From: Marinomonas transparens
GTDB lineage: Bacteria; Pseudomonadota; Gammaproteobacteria; Pseudomonadales; Marinomonadaceae
NCBI RefSeq assembly: GCF_016463975.1
Contig: NZ_JAEMNX010000019.1
Span: 1 to 64,000, forward strand
DNA length: 64,000 nucleotides
Direction: 5' to 3'
Shown: positions 9,737-20,321 of the stretch, one piece after another
How positions within the stretch are numbered: the first letter of the stretch is position 1
Layout: every line of letters starts with the position of its first letter
The notes under the pieces: model-generated
What the model was told of the DNA's origin: nothing
Database searches by the model: none
Seen by the model: only the letters and a program-made list of their open reading frames with translations
Position numbers and translations under genes: made by a program

Positions 9737-10534
9737 CTAGTGTTTAGGGAATACCTTCATTTTAAAGCCATAAATCACCAGCCCAGCGCCGATAACCACC
9801 ATAGGTAGAGACAAAACCTGTCCCTGTGTTACCCAACCAAACGCTAGATAACCAATTTGTGCATCGGGTTCACGGACAAACTCCACCAAGATACGAAAGA
9901 TCCCATAGCAAAGCAGGAACATACCTGACACGCAAAACCTTGGTTTTGATTTTTTCGAGAAGAACCACAGAATACAAAAAAGCGCCACGCCTTCTAAAGC
10001 GAATTGGTACAACTGAGATGGATGACGAGCGAGCTGTAAAGGGTCATTTGGAAAAATCATCGCCCAAGACACATCGGTCTGCTTCCCCCATAATTCGCCA
10101 CCAATAAAGTTACCCAAGCGGCCCGCCCCTAAACCTACAGGCACAAACGGAGCGATAAAATCCGTTACGTCCACAAGATTCTTTTTATAACGACGCGCAA
10201 AAAACAATAGGGCAACAATAACGCCTAATAAGCCGCCATGGAAAGACATACCGCCTTCCCAAATACGCACCATAATTAGCGGGTTGTCGATAAAGGCAGG
10301 GAATTGATAGAACAGAATATAGCCGATTCGGCCACCAAAAATGACCCCCATGGCACCATAAAATATCGCATCGCTCACCATCTCTGGTGTCCAGAGTCCG
10401 TTAGAACGTTTGGCACGGTATATACCTAAAAGATACGCGCCAGCAAAACCAATCAAATACATAATGCCGTACCAATGCACGGCAATTGGCCCTATAGAAA
10501 CCGCAATAGGGTCAATGTCTGGATAGGAAATCAT
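9737..10534 (-). CDS. lgt: Prolipoprotein diacylglyceryl transferase
   Basis: 265 residues with about seven transmembrane helices. It transfers diacylglycerol from phosphatidylglycerol to the lipobox Cys of prolipoproteins in the inner membrane. Signatures are the N-terminal [11 protein letters not shown] with the essential His, GGRIGY, and the [14 protein letters not shown] motif with its essential Arg. It ends the rppH-ptsP-lgt run, 29 bp after ptsP. FlgP in this window is one predicted substrate. Confidence 0.97.
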   Translation of the reverse strand: MISYPDIDPIAVSIGPIAVHWYGIMYLIGFAGAYLLGIYRAKRSNGLWTPEMVSDAIFYGAMGVIFGGRIGYILFYQFPAFIDNPLIMVRIWEGGMSFHGGLLGVIVALLFFARRYKKNLVDVTDFIAPFVPVGLGAGRLGNFIGGELWGKQTDVSWAMIFPNDPLQLARHPSQLYQFALEGVALFCILWFFSKKSKPRFCVSGMFLLCYGIFRILVEFVREPDAQIGYLAFGWVTQGQVLSLPMVVIGAGLVIYGFKMKVFPKH

Positions 10535-10563
10535 AATCTAAAGGCAAACCTCTGAGGTGGGTA

Positions 10564-12852
10564 TTAATTTACGCTGCTTGATTGGGCTGGTCGGATTAAT
10601 CGCTCGATTTTGGCTTCACGCATTAACCGAGCCATAGTCTGTGTGACCGCATCGGCGTGGCTAAGTTTCATGACTTGCTCTAGCATATCGTTGGCTTGTT
10701 CCATAGAAATATTACGAATCACCGCTTTTACTTTCGGTAAGCTAGTAGAACTCATAGAAAGCACATCGTAACCCATCGCCATCAATAAAATAGCACCCAT
10801 CGGGTCGCCCGCCATTTCACCACAAACACTCAAGCCTACGCCTTCATCTTTAACCTGCTCCACAATGCTATATAAAGCACGTAATACAGCAGGATGAAAG
10901 GAATTATAAAGATCCGCAACACGAGGGTTATTGCGATCTACTGCCAGTAAATATTGAGTAAGATCATTACTGCCGACCGATAAGAAATCGACCAATTCCG
11001 CCAGCTCCTTTACTTGATAAACGGCGGCAGGGATTTCTATCATCACACCGACACGGGGCATTTTAATATCATAGCCTTCTTCTTTGACCTCTACGTAGGC
11101 TCGACGAATCAGCGCTAAGGCTTCTTCCACTTCGGCGACATTAGAGATCATCGGCAACATGATTTTTAAATTATGCAATCCGGCACTGGCTTTGATCATG
11201 GCACGTATTTGCGCCATGAAAATTTCTAAATGATCCAAGGTGACTCGAATACCACGCCAACCTAGAAAAGGATTTTCCTCTTCAATAGGGAAATAAGGCA
11301 AAGCTTTGTCACCACCAATATCCAGTGTCCGCACCGTCACAGGCGCAGGGGCAAAACCCTCTAGTTGCTGACGGTAAATATGCACTTGTTCGGTTTCGGT
11401 TGGAAAGCGGTCTCGCACCATAAAAGGTACTTCTGTGCGATATAAACCAATGCCTTCTGCACCACGATCCAAAGAGCGAGCAATGTCCGCTGATAAGCCT
11501 GTGTTCACAAACAAAGACAAACGCTGGCCATCGAGGGTTTCACAGGGCAAGTCTTTGAGGGTTTCGTATTCTTTCTCTAACAGTCGTTCTTCATCGACAA
11601 TTTGTTGGTAGCTGTTAATTAACGCTTCTGATGGGTAAGTAAATATTTTCCCTAGATAGCCATCAACAATCAGATCCACTTTATCTAATTGGGCATAGGG
11701 TAAATCTAACGCCCCCATAACCGTCGGAATGCCCATTGCACGGGCGAGAATCGCCACATGCGAGTTACCTGACCCCATCACAGAGACCAAGCCTTTAATT
11801 TTATCGATAGGGATTTCACCCAACATAGAGGCAGTCAATTCTTCCCCTATGATGATTGAAGGTTCAGTAAAACGTTCTGCTAAATTAGGGGCTTTTTCCT
11901 GTAGATGAGACAGAATACGACGGCCTAGGTCACGTAGGTCGGAAGCACGCTCACGTAAATAAGGGTCTTCCATACGATTGAAATGACCAATGTGCGCTTT
12001 AATAACCTGTCGTAATGCACCTTGCGCCCAATTACCTTCGCGAATTTTACGTTCGATCTCTCCCGCAATAGAGTTGTCGTCTAGTATTTTTAAATAGACA
12101 TCAAACAAGGCTTTTTCATCAGCGGAGAGGTGCTGGCTCAGACGATTACTGGCAAGGCGAATATCTTGTCTTACCGCCTCAAGTGCTTGATAGAAATCTC
12201 TAATTTCTTCCTCAGAGTTTGTGGCTTTGCGGTCTGGAATAACATCGAGATCAGCGGGAGGAAATACCACCACACCACGGCCAATCGCTACACCAGAACT
12301 GCCTGGTACGCCCTTATAACGAAAATCTGACCCGGAAGGTGGGGCATTTGTATTTAAACTGGTAATCGCACCAGTGGCTTCTGCATGAGCAATCACACCA
12401 GCTAGCTGTGCTGACAGGGTAATAAGAAAAGCTTCTTCCCCTTCATCAAAGCGACGTTTCTCTTCATGCTGGGCCACCAGCACACCCAAAACTTCACGAT
12501 GATGAATAATAGGCACACCAAGAAAAGAACAATAACGCTCTTCTCCTGTACCAATTAAGTAATGAAAAGCGGGGTGAGCACTGGCATCTTCGAGGTTAAC
12601 GGGTTCAGCACGACGGCCAACCAAGCTAACCAAGCCTTCATTCGACTTAAGACTAACGCTGCCTGCGACATCCGAGTTCAAGCCTCGAGTCGCCATTAAG
12701 ACATATTCGCCGGAGTTGGGGTCTACTAAGTATATAGAGCAAACCTCTGCACGCATTGCTCTGCGGACACGTCGAACAATAATGTCCAGCGCCTCAGGTA
12801 ACGTCTGTGCAGCGGTAACCTCTTGGGTAATCCGTCTTAGTAAACTTAGCAT
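10564..12852 (-). CDS. ptsP: Phosphoenolpyruvate-protein phosphotransferase PtsP (EI-Ntr)
   Basis: 762 residues. It is the first enzyme of the nitrogen-type phosphotransferase chain, passing phosphate from PEP to NPr. An N-terminal GAF domain (about 1-165) is followed by the EI N-terminal domain, the swivelling His domain with active-site SGNSHVAILAR, and the PEP-utilising barrel (GLYRTEVPFM, LDIGGDK, SVGSNDLTQY, and CGEMAGDP with the catalytic Cys). A GGGAG ribosome-binding site precedes the ATG. It follows rppH by 15 bp, the conserved pseudomonad-type order. Confidence 0.96.
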   Translation of the reverse strand: MLSLLRRITQEVTAAQTLPEALDIIVRRVRRAMRAEVCSIYLVDPNSGEYVLMATRGLNSDVAGSVSLKSNEGLVSLVGRRAEPVNLEDASAHPAFHYLIGTGEERYCSFLGVPIIHHREVLGVLVAQHEEKRRFDEGEEAFLITLSAQLAGVIAHAEATGAITSLNTNAPPSGSDFRYKGVPGSSGVAIGRGVVVFPPADLDVIPDRKATNSEEEIRDFYQALEAVRQDIRLASNRLSQHLSADEKALFDVYLKILDDNSIAGEIERKIREGNWAQGALRQVIKAHIGHFNRMEDPYLRERASDLRDLGRRILSHLQEKAPNLAERFTEPSIIIGEELTASMLGEIPIDKIKGLVSVMGSGNSHVAILARAMGIPTVMGALDLPYAQLDKVDLIVDGYLGKIFTYPSEALINSYQQIVDEERLLEKEYETLKDLPCETLDGQRLSLFVNTGLSADIARSLDRGAEGIGLYRTEVPFMVRDRFPTETEQVHIYRQQLEGFAPAPVTVRTLDIGGDKALPYFPIEEENPFLGWRGIRVTLDHLEIFMAQIRAMIKASAGLHNLKIMLPMISNVAEVEEALALIRRAYVEVKEEGYDIKMPRVGVMIEIPAAVYQVKELAELVDFLSVGSNDLTQYLLAVDRNNPRVADLYNSFHPAVLRALYSIVEQVKDEGVGLSVCGEMAGDPMGAILLMAMGYDVLSMSSTSLPKVKAVIRNISMEQANDMLEQVMKLSHADAVTQTMARLMREAKIERLIRPAQSSSVN

Positions 12853-12867
12853 AGCTCTCCCATTGCT

Positions 12868-13377
12868 TTAATTAACCTCCATTGGCTTTTCTACTTTTTC
12901 TACCCAACTGTGGGCATTAGGAATCAACTCTTTTAGGGCACGGCGGTAAACGTCTTTTTTAAATGCCACCACCTGCCCTAGGGGATACCAATAACTCACC
13001 CAACGCCAGCCATCAAATTCCGGCACCTCTGTTCCATCCACACACACACAAGCATCTGGGCAACGAATGGACAGAAGAAACCACTTCTGTTTTTGCCCAA
13101 TACATAAAGGCTTACTATTGTGTCTTAACATGCGTTTAGGAAGACGATAACGTAACCAGCCTCGGGTTTTTCCTACGATCTCAACCTGATCTGGCTCTAA
13201 GCCTACTTCTTCTTTTAACTCTCGAAATAAAGCTTCTTCAGGTGTCTCGTCCGATTTAATACCGCCTTGGGGGAACTGCCACGCATTTTGTCCTACACGC
13301 CTCGCCCAAAGAAGTTGGCCACGCTCGTTCATCAGTATGATGCCCACATTCGGTCTGTATCCGTCTGCATCAATCAC
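12868..13377 (-). CDS. rppH: RNA pyrophosphohydrolase RppH
   Basis: 169 residues. It removes pyrophosphate from the 5' triphosphate end of mRNAs and so starts their decay. The N-terminus [15 protein letters not shown] and [12 protein letters not shown] are typical, and the Nudix box [23 protein letters not shown] is complete. It heads the rppH-ptsP-lgt run. The 136 bp upstream is shared with a divergent HAD gene. Confidence 0.95.
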   Translation of the reverse strand: MIDADGYRPNVGIILMNERGQLLWARRVGQNAWQFPQGGIKSDETPEEALFRELKEEVGLEPDQVEIVGKTRGWLRYRLPKRMLRHNSKPLCIGQKQKWFLLSIRCPDACVCVDGTEVPEFDGWRWVSYWYPLGQVVAFKKDVYRRALKELIPNAHSWVEKVEKPMEVN

Positions 13378-13513
13378 GAGCTATCACCTTTTACTATAAG
13401 AATAAATTGAATTCATTGTTCCATAATTCGCCCATTCACACAATTAAGACTAATGTTATTTATTGTCTCCAAGGCTACAATACAGGCACTTTAGACGAAA
13501 TTAAGGATAGGCC

Positions 13514-14170
13514 GTGACACTCGCAATTTTTGATCTGGATGGCACATTATTAAGTGGCGATAGCGACTACAATTGGGGACAATTTTTAGTAGAAAAAGGC
13601 TTAGTAGACACGCAAACCTACCAAGCCGCTAACGATAAATTTTTTGCCCAATACCAATCAGGTACTTTAGATATTCATGAATATCTCGCTTTTAGCCTAG
13701 CGCCTCTTACTCAGTTTTCCAGTACGGAATTAACAAAACTGCACAAAACCTTTATGGCTGAAAAAGTGCAGCCCATGATGCAAGAAAAAGCCACAGATCT
13801 AATAAAACACCATAAAAATCAAGGTCATTACCTATTAATGATCACGGCGACAAATCAGTTTGTTACAGGGCCTATCGGTGACGCCTTGGGTATGGATCAT
13901 ATTATTGCCCCGGTACCAGAAGTAGTAGAAGACCGTTATACAGGCAAGATAGTGGGTGTTCCTAGTTTCCATGAAGGCAAAGTCATTCGCCTTAATCAAT
14001 GGCTAAAAGAAACCGGATATTCAATGGAGGGAAGTTACTTTTACAGTGACTCTCGTAATGATTTACCCCTGTTGGAATTGGTTACACATCCCATTGCTGT
14101 GGACGCAGATGAAACACTCGCAGAAATAGCAAAAGAGCGTGGCTGGCAACATATCTCGTTAAGAAATTAA
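13514..14170 (+). CDS. HAD-IB family phosphatase (SerB-like)
   Basis: 218 residues from a GTG start preceded by an AAGGATAGG ribosome-binding site. HAD motif I is IFDLDGTLL, motif II is in LLMITAT, and motif III/IV includes YFYSDSRNDLPLLE, with a helical cap between. The subfamily includes phosphoserine and other small-metabolite phosphatases; the substrate cannot be read from the sequence. It stands alone between rppH (divergent) and rlmI (convergent). Confidence 0.85.
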   Translation: MTLAIFDLDGTLLSGDSDYNWGQFLVEKGLVDTQTYQAANDKFFAQYQSGTLDIHEYLAFSLAPLTQFSSTELTKLHKTFMAEKVQPMMQEKATDLIKHHKNQGHYLLMITATNQFVTGPIGDALGMDHIIAPVPEVVEDRYTGKIVGVPSFHEGKVIRLNQWLKETGYSMEGSYFYSDSRNDLPLLELVTHPIAVDADETLAEIAKERGWQHISLRN

Positions 14171-14194
14171 GAAGATAAATATTCTTATCAAAAA

Positions 14195-14233
14195 GAAAAA
14201 AATGCCATTAGAAGTCATCTAATGGCATTTTTT
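14195..14233. terminator. Bidirectional terminator between the HAD gene and rlmI
   Basis: A perfect 12-bp stem (AATGCCATTAGA with its complement) has a 5-base loop, an A-run before it and a T-run after it. It suits both convergent genes. Confidence 0.9.
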
Positions 14234-14249
14234 AAGTAACTAATGCTTT

Positions 14250-15455
14250 TTATAGACCCATATTGTTATGGATTCGATAAAACAAGGCTTTTAGATATTC
14301 GGTTTCTTCTATAGCAGGATGTACTGGGTGGTCTGGTGCCTGTGTTCCACGGTAGATTAATTGCGAAAAACGCTCTAGCTGACGACTATTACTACGCACA
14401 ATATCATGCAATCGGCTGGTCTCAAGGTGCATAGAGCAAGAAGCCGAAATTAAGATTCCCCCCTTAGCAACCAGACGCATCGCAAGTTGGTTGGCTCTAT
14501 GGTATGCCCCTTCACCTGCTTTAATGTCTTTACGACGCGCAATGAACGCAGGCGGATCCATCACCACCACATCAAAACGTTGCTTTTCTTCGATCAACGA
14601 CTGCATGGCTTCAAATGCATCACCCTGCATAAGATTAGAGCCACCTTCATACTGATTCAATTTCAAGTTGGCATCTACATGGCTCAATGCGCTTTCAGAA
14701 GAATCAATAAAAGTCACATCGCTTGCATCCGCTGAAGCCGCTTGTACCCCCCAGCCTCCAACGTAAGAAAAAACATCTAAAACGCTTTTTCCAGAACAAA
14801 ATTTCTGCATCGTTTTACGGTTTTCTCTATGGTCATAGAACCAACCTGTTTTCTGGCCGTCCCACACTGGCGCTTGAAAGAGCACATCATTTTCTTGTAA
14901 GAAGACCAACTCTGGAACCGTACCAAAAGCTTCTTCTACGTAACTGTCTAAGCCTTCGATTTGACGCATCTTGCCATCGTTTTTCATTAGTATGGCAGTT
15001 GGTTTAATCACATCTTGCAAGGCTTCAAGAATTTCGTTCTTAATGCGTTCCATACCTGCAGTAGAAATTTGCACTACAAGAATATCTGCAAAACGGTCAA
15101 CAACTAACCCGGACAAACCATCTGAGTCACCAAATACCAAGCGATAGTATGGCGCTGGATAGGTTAGTTCACGCAGGGACAAAGCAATTTTAAGGCGATG
15201 GACAAGGGTCGATTTATTTAATAAAGTGTCGGTACTTCTGCTGATTAAACGTCCGCAGATCAAGGTATTAGGATTTATTGTCGCAACCCCAATAGGCTTA
15301 CCTTGTGCGGTTTCGACAACGACCTGATCCCCTGGAGTAAATTGTTTTAGTGGGGTTTCAGAGGTATTGACCTCGTTACTATAGATCCATTGGTGCCCAG
15401 CTCTAAGGCGGCGATCAGCTTGCCCTTTTAGTCGAATAACGCTCAATTTTTTCAC
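14250..15455 (-). CDS. rlmI: 23S rRNA m5C1962 methyltransferase RlmI
   Basis: 401 residues. The N-terminal PUA domain has RRLRAGHQWIYSNEV. The C-terminal Rossmann methyltransferase has VLDVFSYVGGWGVQAA for S-adenosylmethionine and the catalytic-loop VVMDPPAF. It modifies C1962 of 23S rRNA. Length and layout match the RlmI/YccW group; a closely related family member with another target site is the only alternative. Confidence 0.9.
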   Translation of the reverse strand: MKKLSVIRLKGQADRRLRAGHQWIYSNEVNTSETPLKQFTPGDQVVVETAQGKPIGVATINPNTLICGRLISRSTDTLLNKSTLVHRLKIALSLRELTYPAPYYRLVFGDSDGLSGLVVDRFADILVVQISTAGMERIKNEILEALQDVIKPTAILMKNDGKMRQIEGLDSYVEEAFGTVPELVFLQENDVLFQAPVWDGQKTGWFYDHRENRKTMQKFCSGKSVLDVFSYVGGWGVQAASADASDVTFIDSSESALSHVDANLKLNQYEGGSNLMQGDAFEAMQSLIEEKQRFDVVVMDPPAFIARRKDIKAGEGAYHRANQLAMRLVAKGGILISASCSMHLETSRLHDIVRSNSRQLERFSQLIYRGTQAPDHPVHPAIEETEYLKALFYRIHNNMGL

Positions 15456-15544
15456 CTAGTGAGTTTAAAAACATCATTATAAATGCTACTGAAACAATTA
15501 CTATCTATATACTAAATTCCGCAATCACTTAATTGAGTAAAGCT

Positions 15545-16408
15545 ATGTCTACCGACCTAAATACTGAACACATCCAAAAAGTTCTTCGAGGCATCAGCAT
15601 TCCACCTCAACCTCAAATAATGGTTGACTTACATATGGAACAGGCCATGCCTGACCCTGACATGACGGCCATTGCCAACATCATATCGCAAGATATCGGC
15701 CTCTCCGCAGCGGTTCTTAAGCTGGTTAATTCGGCCTACTTTGCCCTACCAATAAAAACCACCTCAATTAATCAAGCCGTTATGATTCTAGGCATTGAGA
15801 GTGTCAGTAATATCGTCAATGGCTTGGCCATAAAAAGAGAGCTATCAGACTCTGAAATAATAGGCATGCAAACCTTTTGGGACAACGCCATGGACGTTGC
15901 AGCCATTTGCTCAAGCCTTGCTCGGCAAATCGATTTCAAACACTCAGACGCATGCTATTCCCTAGGCCTATTCCATAATGCAGGTATTCCATTGCTAATG
16001 GAGCGCTTCGATAATTACCTAGAAGTACTGCAGGAAGCCTATCAATCACCTGATTTTGACCTGACCAATTTAGAGAACGAATCCTTTCAAACTAATCACT
16101 CAGTGGTTGGCTATTATCTTGCAAAATCATGGGGAGTACCAAAAACGTCCTGTTATGTGATCGCCAACCACCATAGAGTAGAGAAGCTTTTTACTAACCG
16201 TATTCCAGGCGATAAAACCACGCTCACCTTCATGTCCCTGTTGAAAATGTCAGAGCACATTGCAAAAAGTTATCAGCATTTGGGCAAGGCAGCGGAAGAC
16301 TACGAATGGCAACAAATAGGCCATCATGCCCTTGAGCATTTGGAGCTCACTGAATATGAATTTGAAAACCTAGTCGCCACCTGCCACGAGCAAGGCCTTG
16401 GTAACTAA
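15545..16408 (+). CDS. HDOD-domain signalling protein
   Basis: About 287 residues from the ATG at 15545; an in-frame TTG at 15533 is a less likely start. One HDOD domain fills most of the protein. Visible parts are the PPQP start, the ISQDIGLSAAVLKLVNSAYF helix, LGLFHNAGIPLLM and NHHRVEKLF. HDOD domains resemble HD phosphohydrolases without the full metal site and usually act in signalling. No partner gene adjoins it. A second HDOD protein is encoded at 20607-21440. Confidence 0.85.
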   Translation: MSTDLNTEHIQKVLRGISIPPQPQIMVDLHMEQAMPDPDMTAIANIISQDIGLSAAVLKLVNSAYFALPIKTTSINQAVMILGIESVSNIVNGLAIKRELSDSEIIGMQTFWDNAMDVAAICSSLARQIDFKHSDACYSLGLFHNAGIPLLMERFDNYLEVLQEAYQSPDFDLTNLENESFQTNHSVVGYYLAKSWGVPKTSCYVIANHHRVEKLFTNRIPGDKTTLTFMSLLKMSEHIAKSYQHLGKAAEDYEWQQIGHHALEHLELTEYEFENLVATCHEQGLGN

Positions 16409-16442
16409 AAAAATAGCCCGTTAAAATAACGGGCTATTTTTA
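16408..16442. terminator. Bidirectional terminator between the HDOD gene and fbpC
   Basis: A 13-bp stem, AAATAGCCCGTTA and its complement, surrounds a 3-base loop with A and T runs outside. It begins at the HDOD stop codon. Confidence 0.9.
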
Positions 16443-16474
16443 AAACTCTAATCTACATCCAACACTTGGTGTCG

Positions 16475-17548
16475 CTATTTTGGAAACATCACCAAATGAT
16501 CCAAATTGACGCTTAAACCTATTTTTTCACCCATTGAGTGATTATGGTGAGAAGAAACAAAGCAATACACTATTTTACCAGACGCCAGTTTCACACGATA
16601 AAGAAAGTGAGATCCTCGGAACCATTTGCTAACAATCACCCCCATAAACTCACTATCATTGTCATGAAGAATATCATCAGGACGAACCAATAATTCCACT
16701 TCCGTATTATCAGCAAAACCATGGTTTAGCTTGCCTCGAATCGTCCCTAAATCAGAATGAACGCAATCTGCACCACATACCTTTGCGGGAAGAAAATCCC
16801 CATGTCCAATAAAGCTAGCGACAAAACGTGTTTCTGGTCGATGGTAAATTTGATACGAAGAGCCAGTTTGATGGATCTTCCCTGCATCCATGACAGATAT
16901 TTGATCCGCCATAGCAAAAGCTTCCATCTGATCATGGGTCACTAAAATCGCACTCATTTTTTCATGTTTGAGAATTTCTCGGATATCAGGTACCAGCTCT
17001 TCTCGAAGCTTGGCATCTAACCCAGAAAAAGGCTCATCCATCAGAAGAAGCTTAGGTTGCGGGGCAATGGCACGAGCCAATGCGACTCGTTGCTGCTGAC
17101 CACCGGAAAGCGAATGCGGGTAGCGTTGTTCGAATCCCGACAAACCAACCAAGTCCAATAAATAAGCAACGCGCCGCTGCGCGTCGCCTTTACTCCATTC
17201 ACCTAATCCAAAAGCAATATTCTGACCTATGGTCAGATGGGGAAATAAGGCGATATCCTGAAAAACCATACCAATATGGCGATGCTCAGGGCTAATCATC
17301 TGTTGATGATTCGAAATCAACTCATCATCTAGTAAAATCTCACCCGACATCAAAGGCTCAAAACCTGCGATAGCACGTAACAAGGTAGATTTTCCGCAGC
17401 CACTTGGACCCAGCAGGCAGCCTATTTGTCCTTCCAACAAGGTAAAAGAAGCACCTTGTACGACGGCACATTTATCATAACCGACTGACACATCGTTCAG
17501 CGTGATGTCCTTTAGCGTATTATGAGAAGATAACGAAGCCATATTCAA
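16475..17548 (-). CDS. fbpC: Ferric-iron ABC transporter ATP-binding protein
   Basis: 357 residues. Walker A is GPSGCGKSTLLRA, the signature is LSGGQQQRVALARA and Walker B is LLLMDEP, followed by the H-loop in ILVTHDQMEAF. The C-terminal TOBE-like region is typical of the FbpC/PotA group. It drives uptake through the permease encoded 2 bp upstream. A second ATG lies two codons in. Its specificity is inferred from the FbpA-type binding protein of the same operon. Confidence 0.92.
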   Translation of the reverse strand: MNMASLSSHNTLKDITLNDVSVGYDKCAVVQGASFTLLEGQIGCLLGPSGCGKSTLLRAIAGFEPLMSGEILLDDELISNHQQMISPEHRHIGMVFQDIALFPHLTIGQNIAFGLGEWSKGDAQRRVAYLLDLVGLSGFEQRYPHSLSGGQQQRVALARAIAPQPKLLLMDEPFSGLDAKLREELVPDIREILKHEKMSAILVTHDQMEAFAMADQISVMDAGKIHQTGSSYQIYHRPETRFVASFIGHGDFLPAKVCGADCVHSDLGTIRGKLNHGFADNTEVELLVRPDDILHDNDSEFMGVIVSKWFRGSHFLYRVKLASGKIVYCFVSSHHNHSMGEKIGLSVNLDHLVMFPK

Positions 17549-17550
17549 TC

Positions 17551-19212
17551 CTATTTAGAGTGCTCTATTGGTGAAGAAATAGAACGACTCAATAAAATAA
17601 CAGGGGCCAAACCCACCAACACTATCATTAAAGACGCTGGAGCAGCATCGATCAAACGTTCATCTGACGCTAGCTCAAAAGCTCTCACAGCCAAGGTATT
17701 AAAGTTAAAAGGCCGCAAAACCAATGTTGCAGGCAACTCCTTTAATACATCAACAAAAACAATCAGGATAGCCGTCAATACTGAGCTTTTTAATAGGGGG
17801 ATATGAATACGAGTTAACACCTTATAAGGGCTTAGGCCTAGCGAACGCCCTGCCATATCCATGCTCGGTTTAATTTTTCCAAGACCATTCTGTACCGCCC
17901 CTAGTGAAACCGCCATAAAGCGTACCGTATAGGCAAATAAGAGCGCCACTAAAGTACCCGAAAAGAGTAGACCAACCCTGCCTTCTGTATACTCTTTTAC
18001 CAACTCAATAATTCTGTGGTCTAACCAAGCAAGGGGAACAATGGTACCAATCGCAATAATGGTTCCGGGTAATGCATAACCTAAACCGGCAATACTCACA
18101 GAAATACTGACACTGCGGCTTTTATTTAGGCGAACCGCATAACTCAATACCAAGGCTAAAGCCACCGCAATTAACGCGGCAAGGGCAGCCAAGTAAAAGG
18201 AATTCCAAGCCAATTGTAAAAAGCTCGCTCCCGGTAGCTCCGCCTTAAACATAGCCCAATAAGCCAGTACCGCTGCGGGAATCATAAAGCCAAATAGTAT
18301 CGGCAATAAACAAAACACACTGACCAACAAAGCTGCCCCCCGCTTCAGCTCGATTCGACGGTGGCTGGCTTTCTTCATGCCCGAACCATGATAACGAATA
18401 CGATGACGAGAATAACGCTCTAACAAAATCAATACCGCCACAAACAACAACAGCATTCCCGCTAATTGCGATGCGGCAGCGATGTCACCAAACCCGTAGA
18501 AGGTTCGCAAAATACCTGTAGTAAAGGTGCTCACACTAAAATATTGCACCGTTCCGTAATCCGCTAACGTCTCCATCAACGCCAAGGTAAGACCCGTGAT
18601 AATTGCAGGACGAGCAAGGGGCAATGCTAATTTAAAAAATGCAGCGCGACTTGAATAACCTAAGGTACGGCTGACTTCCAAGGTATTTTCCGACTGTTCT
18701 AAAAATGCTGCGCGACTCATTAAATAAACATAGGGATAAAGCACCAAGGTCAACATAACAATAGCACCACCAAGAGAGCGTACTTCGAAGAACCAATACT
18801 CCCCATAGCTCAAGCCAGTTAGGTCACGAATAAAACTCTGCACTGGCCCAGCAAAGTCCAGAATCCCAGTATAGGTATAAGCAATGATGTAGGCAGGAAC
18901 CGCCATAGGGAGAAGTAGAGCCCAAGACAAGAACTTACGGCCAGGGAACTGACACATGCTAGTCAACCAAGCACAGGGCACACCAATACATAGCACTCCC
19001 ACTCCCACTCCCAGCATTAAAAGCAGAGAATTAGTCACATAGTCAACTAACACAGTTCGGTAAAGATGAAGCCAAACCTCACCATCACCAATAAATAAAT
19101 TTACCAACACCACAAAAATAGGCAGAGCTAAAATCGCAGCAATACTAATCGATACTGCTTTCAGCCAATTAAATTTAGCTTTTTTAACAAGGCTCAAAGT
19201 GGCATCAGACAT
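17551..19212 (-). CDS. fbpB: Ferric-iron ABC transporter permease
   Basis: 553 residues with about twelve transmembrane segments: two fused permease halves. Each half has an EAA-type loop (TLGYSSRAAFFKLALPLARPAI and AGRSLGLSPYKVLTRIHIP). This fused form is the FbpB/HitB type. It lies between fbpA (33 bp upstream) and fbpC. Confidence 0.92.
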   Translation of the reverse strand: MSDATLSLVKKAKFNWLKAVSISIAAILALPIFVVLVNLFIGDGEVWLHLYRTVLVDYVTNSLLLMLGVGVGVLCIGVPCAWLTSMCQFPGRKFLSWALLLPMAVPAYIIAYTYTGILDFAGPVQSFIRDLTGLSYGEYWFFEVRSLGGAIVMLTLVLYPYVYLMSRAAFLEQSENTLEVSRTLGYSSRAAFFKLALPLARPAIITGLTLALMETLADYGTVQYFSVSTFTTGILRTFYGFGDIAAASQLAGMLLLFVAVLILLERYSRHRIRYHGSGMKKASHRRIELKRGAALLVSVFCLLPILFGFMIPAAVLAYWAMFKAELPGASFLQLAWNSFYLAALAALIAVALALVLSYAVRLNKSRSVSISVSIAGLGYALPGTIIAIGTIVPLAWLDHRIIELVKEYTEGRVGLLFSGTLVALLFAYTVRFMAVSLGAVQNGLGKIKPSMDMAGRSLGLSPYKVLTRIHIPLLKSSVLTAILIVFVDVLKELPATLVLRPFNFNTLAVRAFELASDERLIDAAPASLMIVLVGLAPVILLSRSISSPIEHSK

Positions 19213-19244
19213 GAGTAATTAAAGCCCACCCAATACACAACGTG

Positions 19245-20321
19245 TCATTTCCAACCACCAATATCCATCAGTTCAACCGCCGCGCGATTATTTTCACCCA
19301 GCTTACTCAGAGAAATCGTATCGGCACGGAATGTACCGTATGGAGCCAACATCTCAGGAGCATCAATACCTTTGACAACAGGGTATTCATTATTGATATG
19401 CGAATACCATTGTTGAGAAGCCTGATTGGTTAAAAACTCAATCAACAAGGTCGCATTTTCAAGATTCGTTGCCGCCGCAGTTACACCTGCGCCGCTAACA
19501 TTTACGTGAGCACCGCGATCACCTTGCCCTTGATTAGGCCAAAACAGTTTTACTGTGTCGTAAACTTTTCTATCTTCAGCATGATCACTTTGCCCAAGAC
19601 GACCATAATAGTAGGTGTTTGCCAGTGTTACATCGCATACACCTGCTGCGACAGCTCGCAATAAATCGATATCACCACCAAACGGAGGTCGAGCCAAATT
19701 CGATACTAAACCTTTAATCCACTGCTGAGTTTTTTCATTACCATCAGCAGCCATCATGGAAGCCACTAAAGATTGATTGTAAACATTAGAAGAGGAACGA
19801 ATGCAAAGACGCCCTTTCCACTTAGGATGAGCCAAGTCTTCATAGGTCGAAAATTCATTGGCGGAGACTTTATTCGGATTATAAAAAATGACTCGTGCTC
19901 GTTGCGATAGGCCAAACCAATAGCCATCGACGTCACGCAAATTACTTGGGATATTTTTATCAAGCACATCGCTTTGAATGGAACGCAACACACCCGCTTT
20001 TTTAGCACGATATAAACGTCCAGCGTCTACAGTAATAAAGATATCAGCAGGACTCGCGTCCCCTTCTGCTCTTAAGCGACTAAGCAAGGCATCTGCGGAA
20101 CCGGTGATAAGGTTCACAGCAACATCATTTTCTTTGGAAAAAACCTCCAATACTGGAGCAATCAGGGCTTCTTTACGAGCAGAGTAAATATTCACCTCGC
20201 CCTTTGCCATAGCGCCAGTAGATACAAGTAAGGATGAGGTGATCGCCAAGAGTCCAATGCTAAAAAAAGACGCCGTGTTTTTCGTCTTATCCAACCTATG
20301 ACATTTCAACATAGTATTCAT
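19245..20321 (-). CDS. fbpA: Periplasmic Fe(III)-binding protein
   Basis: 358 residues. An N-terminal signal peptide (about 18-39, ending near GAMAKG) is followed by VNIYSARKEALIAP, typical of the FbpA family. The adjacent tyrosines of NTYYYGRLG match the iron-binding Tyr pair. It captures ferric iron in the periplasm for FbpBC and is first in the operon. I found no convincing Fur box upstream. Confidence 0.93.
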   Translation of the reverse strand: MNTMLKCHRLDKTKNTASFFSIGLLAITSSLLVSTGAMAKGEVNIYSARKEALIAPVLEVFSKENDVAVNLITGSADALLSRLRAEGDASPADIFITVDAGRLYRAKKAGVLRSIQSDVLDKNIPSNLRDVDGYWFGLSQRARVIFYNPNKVSANEFSTYEDLAHPKWKGRLCIRSSSNVYNQSLVASMMAADGNEKTQQWIKGLVSNLARPPFGGDIDLLRAVAAGVCDVTLANTYYYGRLGQSDHAEDRKVYDTVKLFWPNQGQGDRGAHVNVSGAGVTAAATNLENATLLIEFLTNQASQQWYSHINNEYPVVKGIDAPEMLAPYGTFRADTISLSKLGENNRAAVELMDIGGWK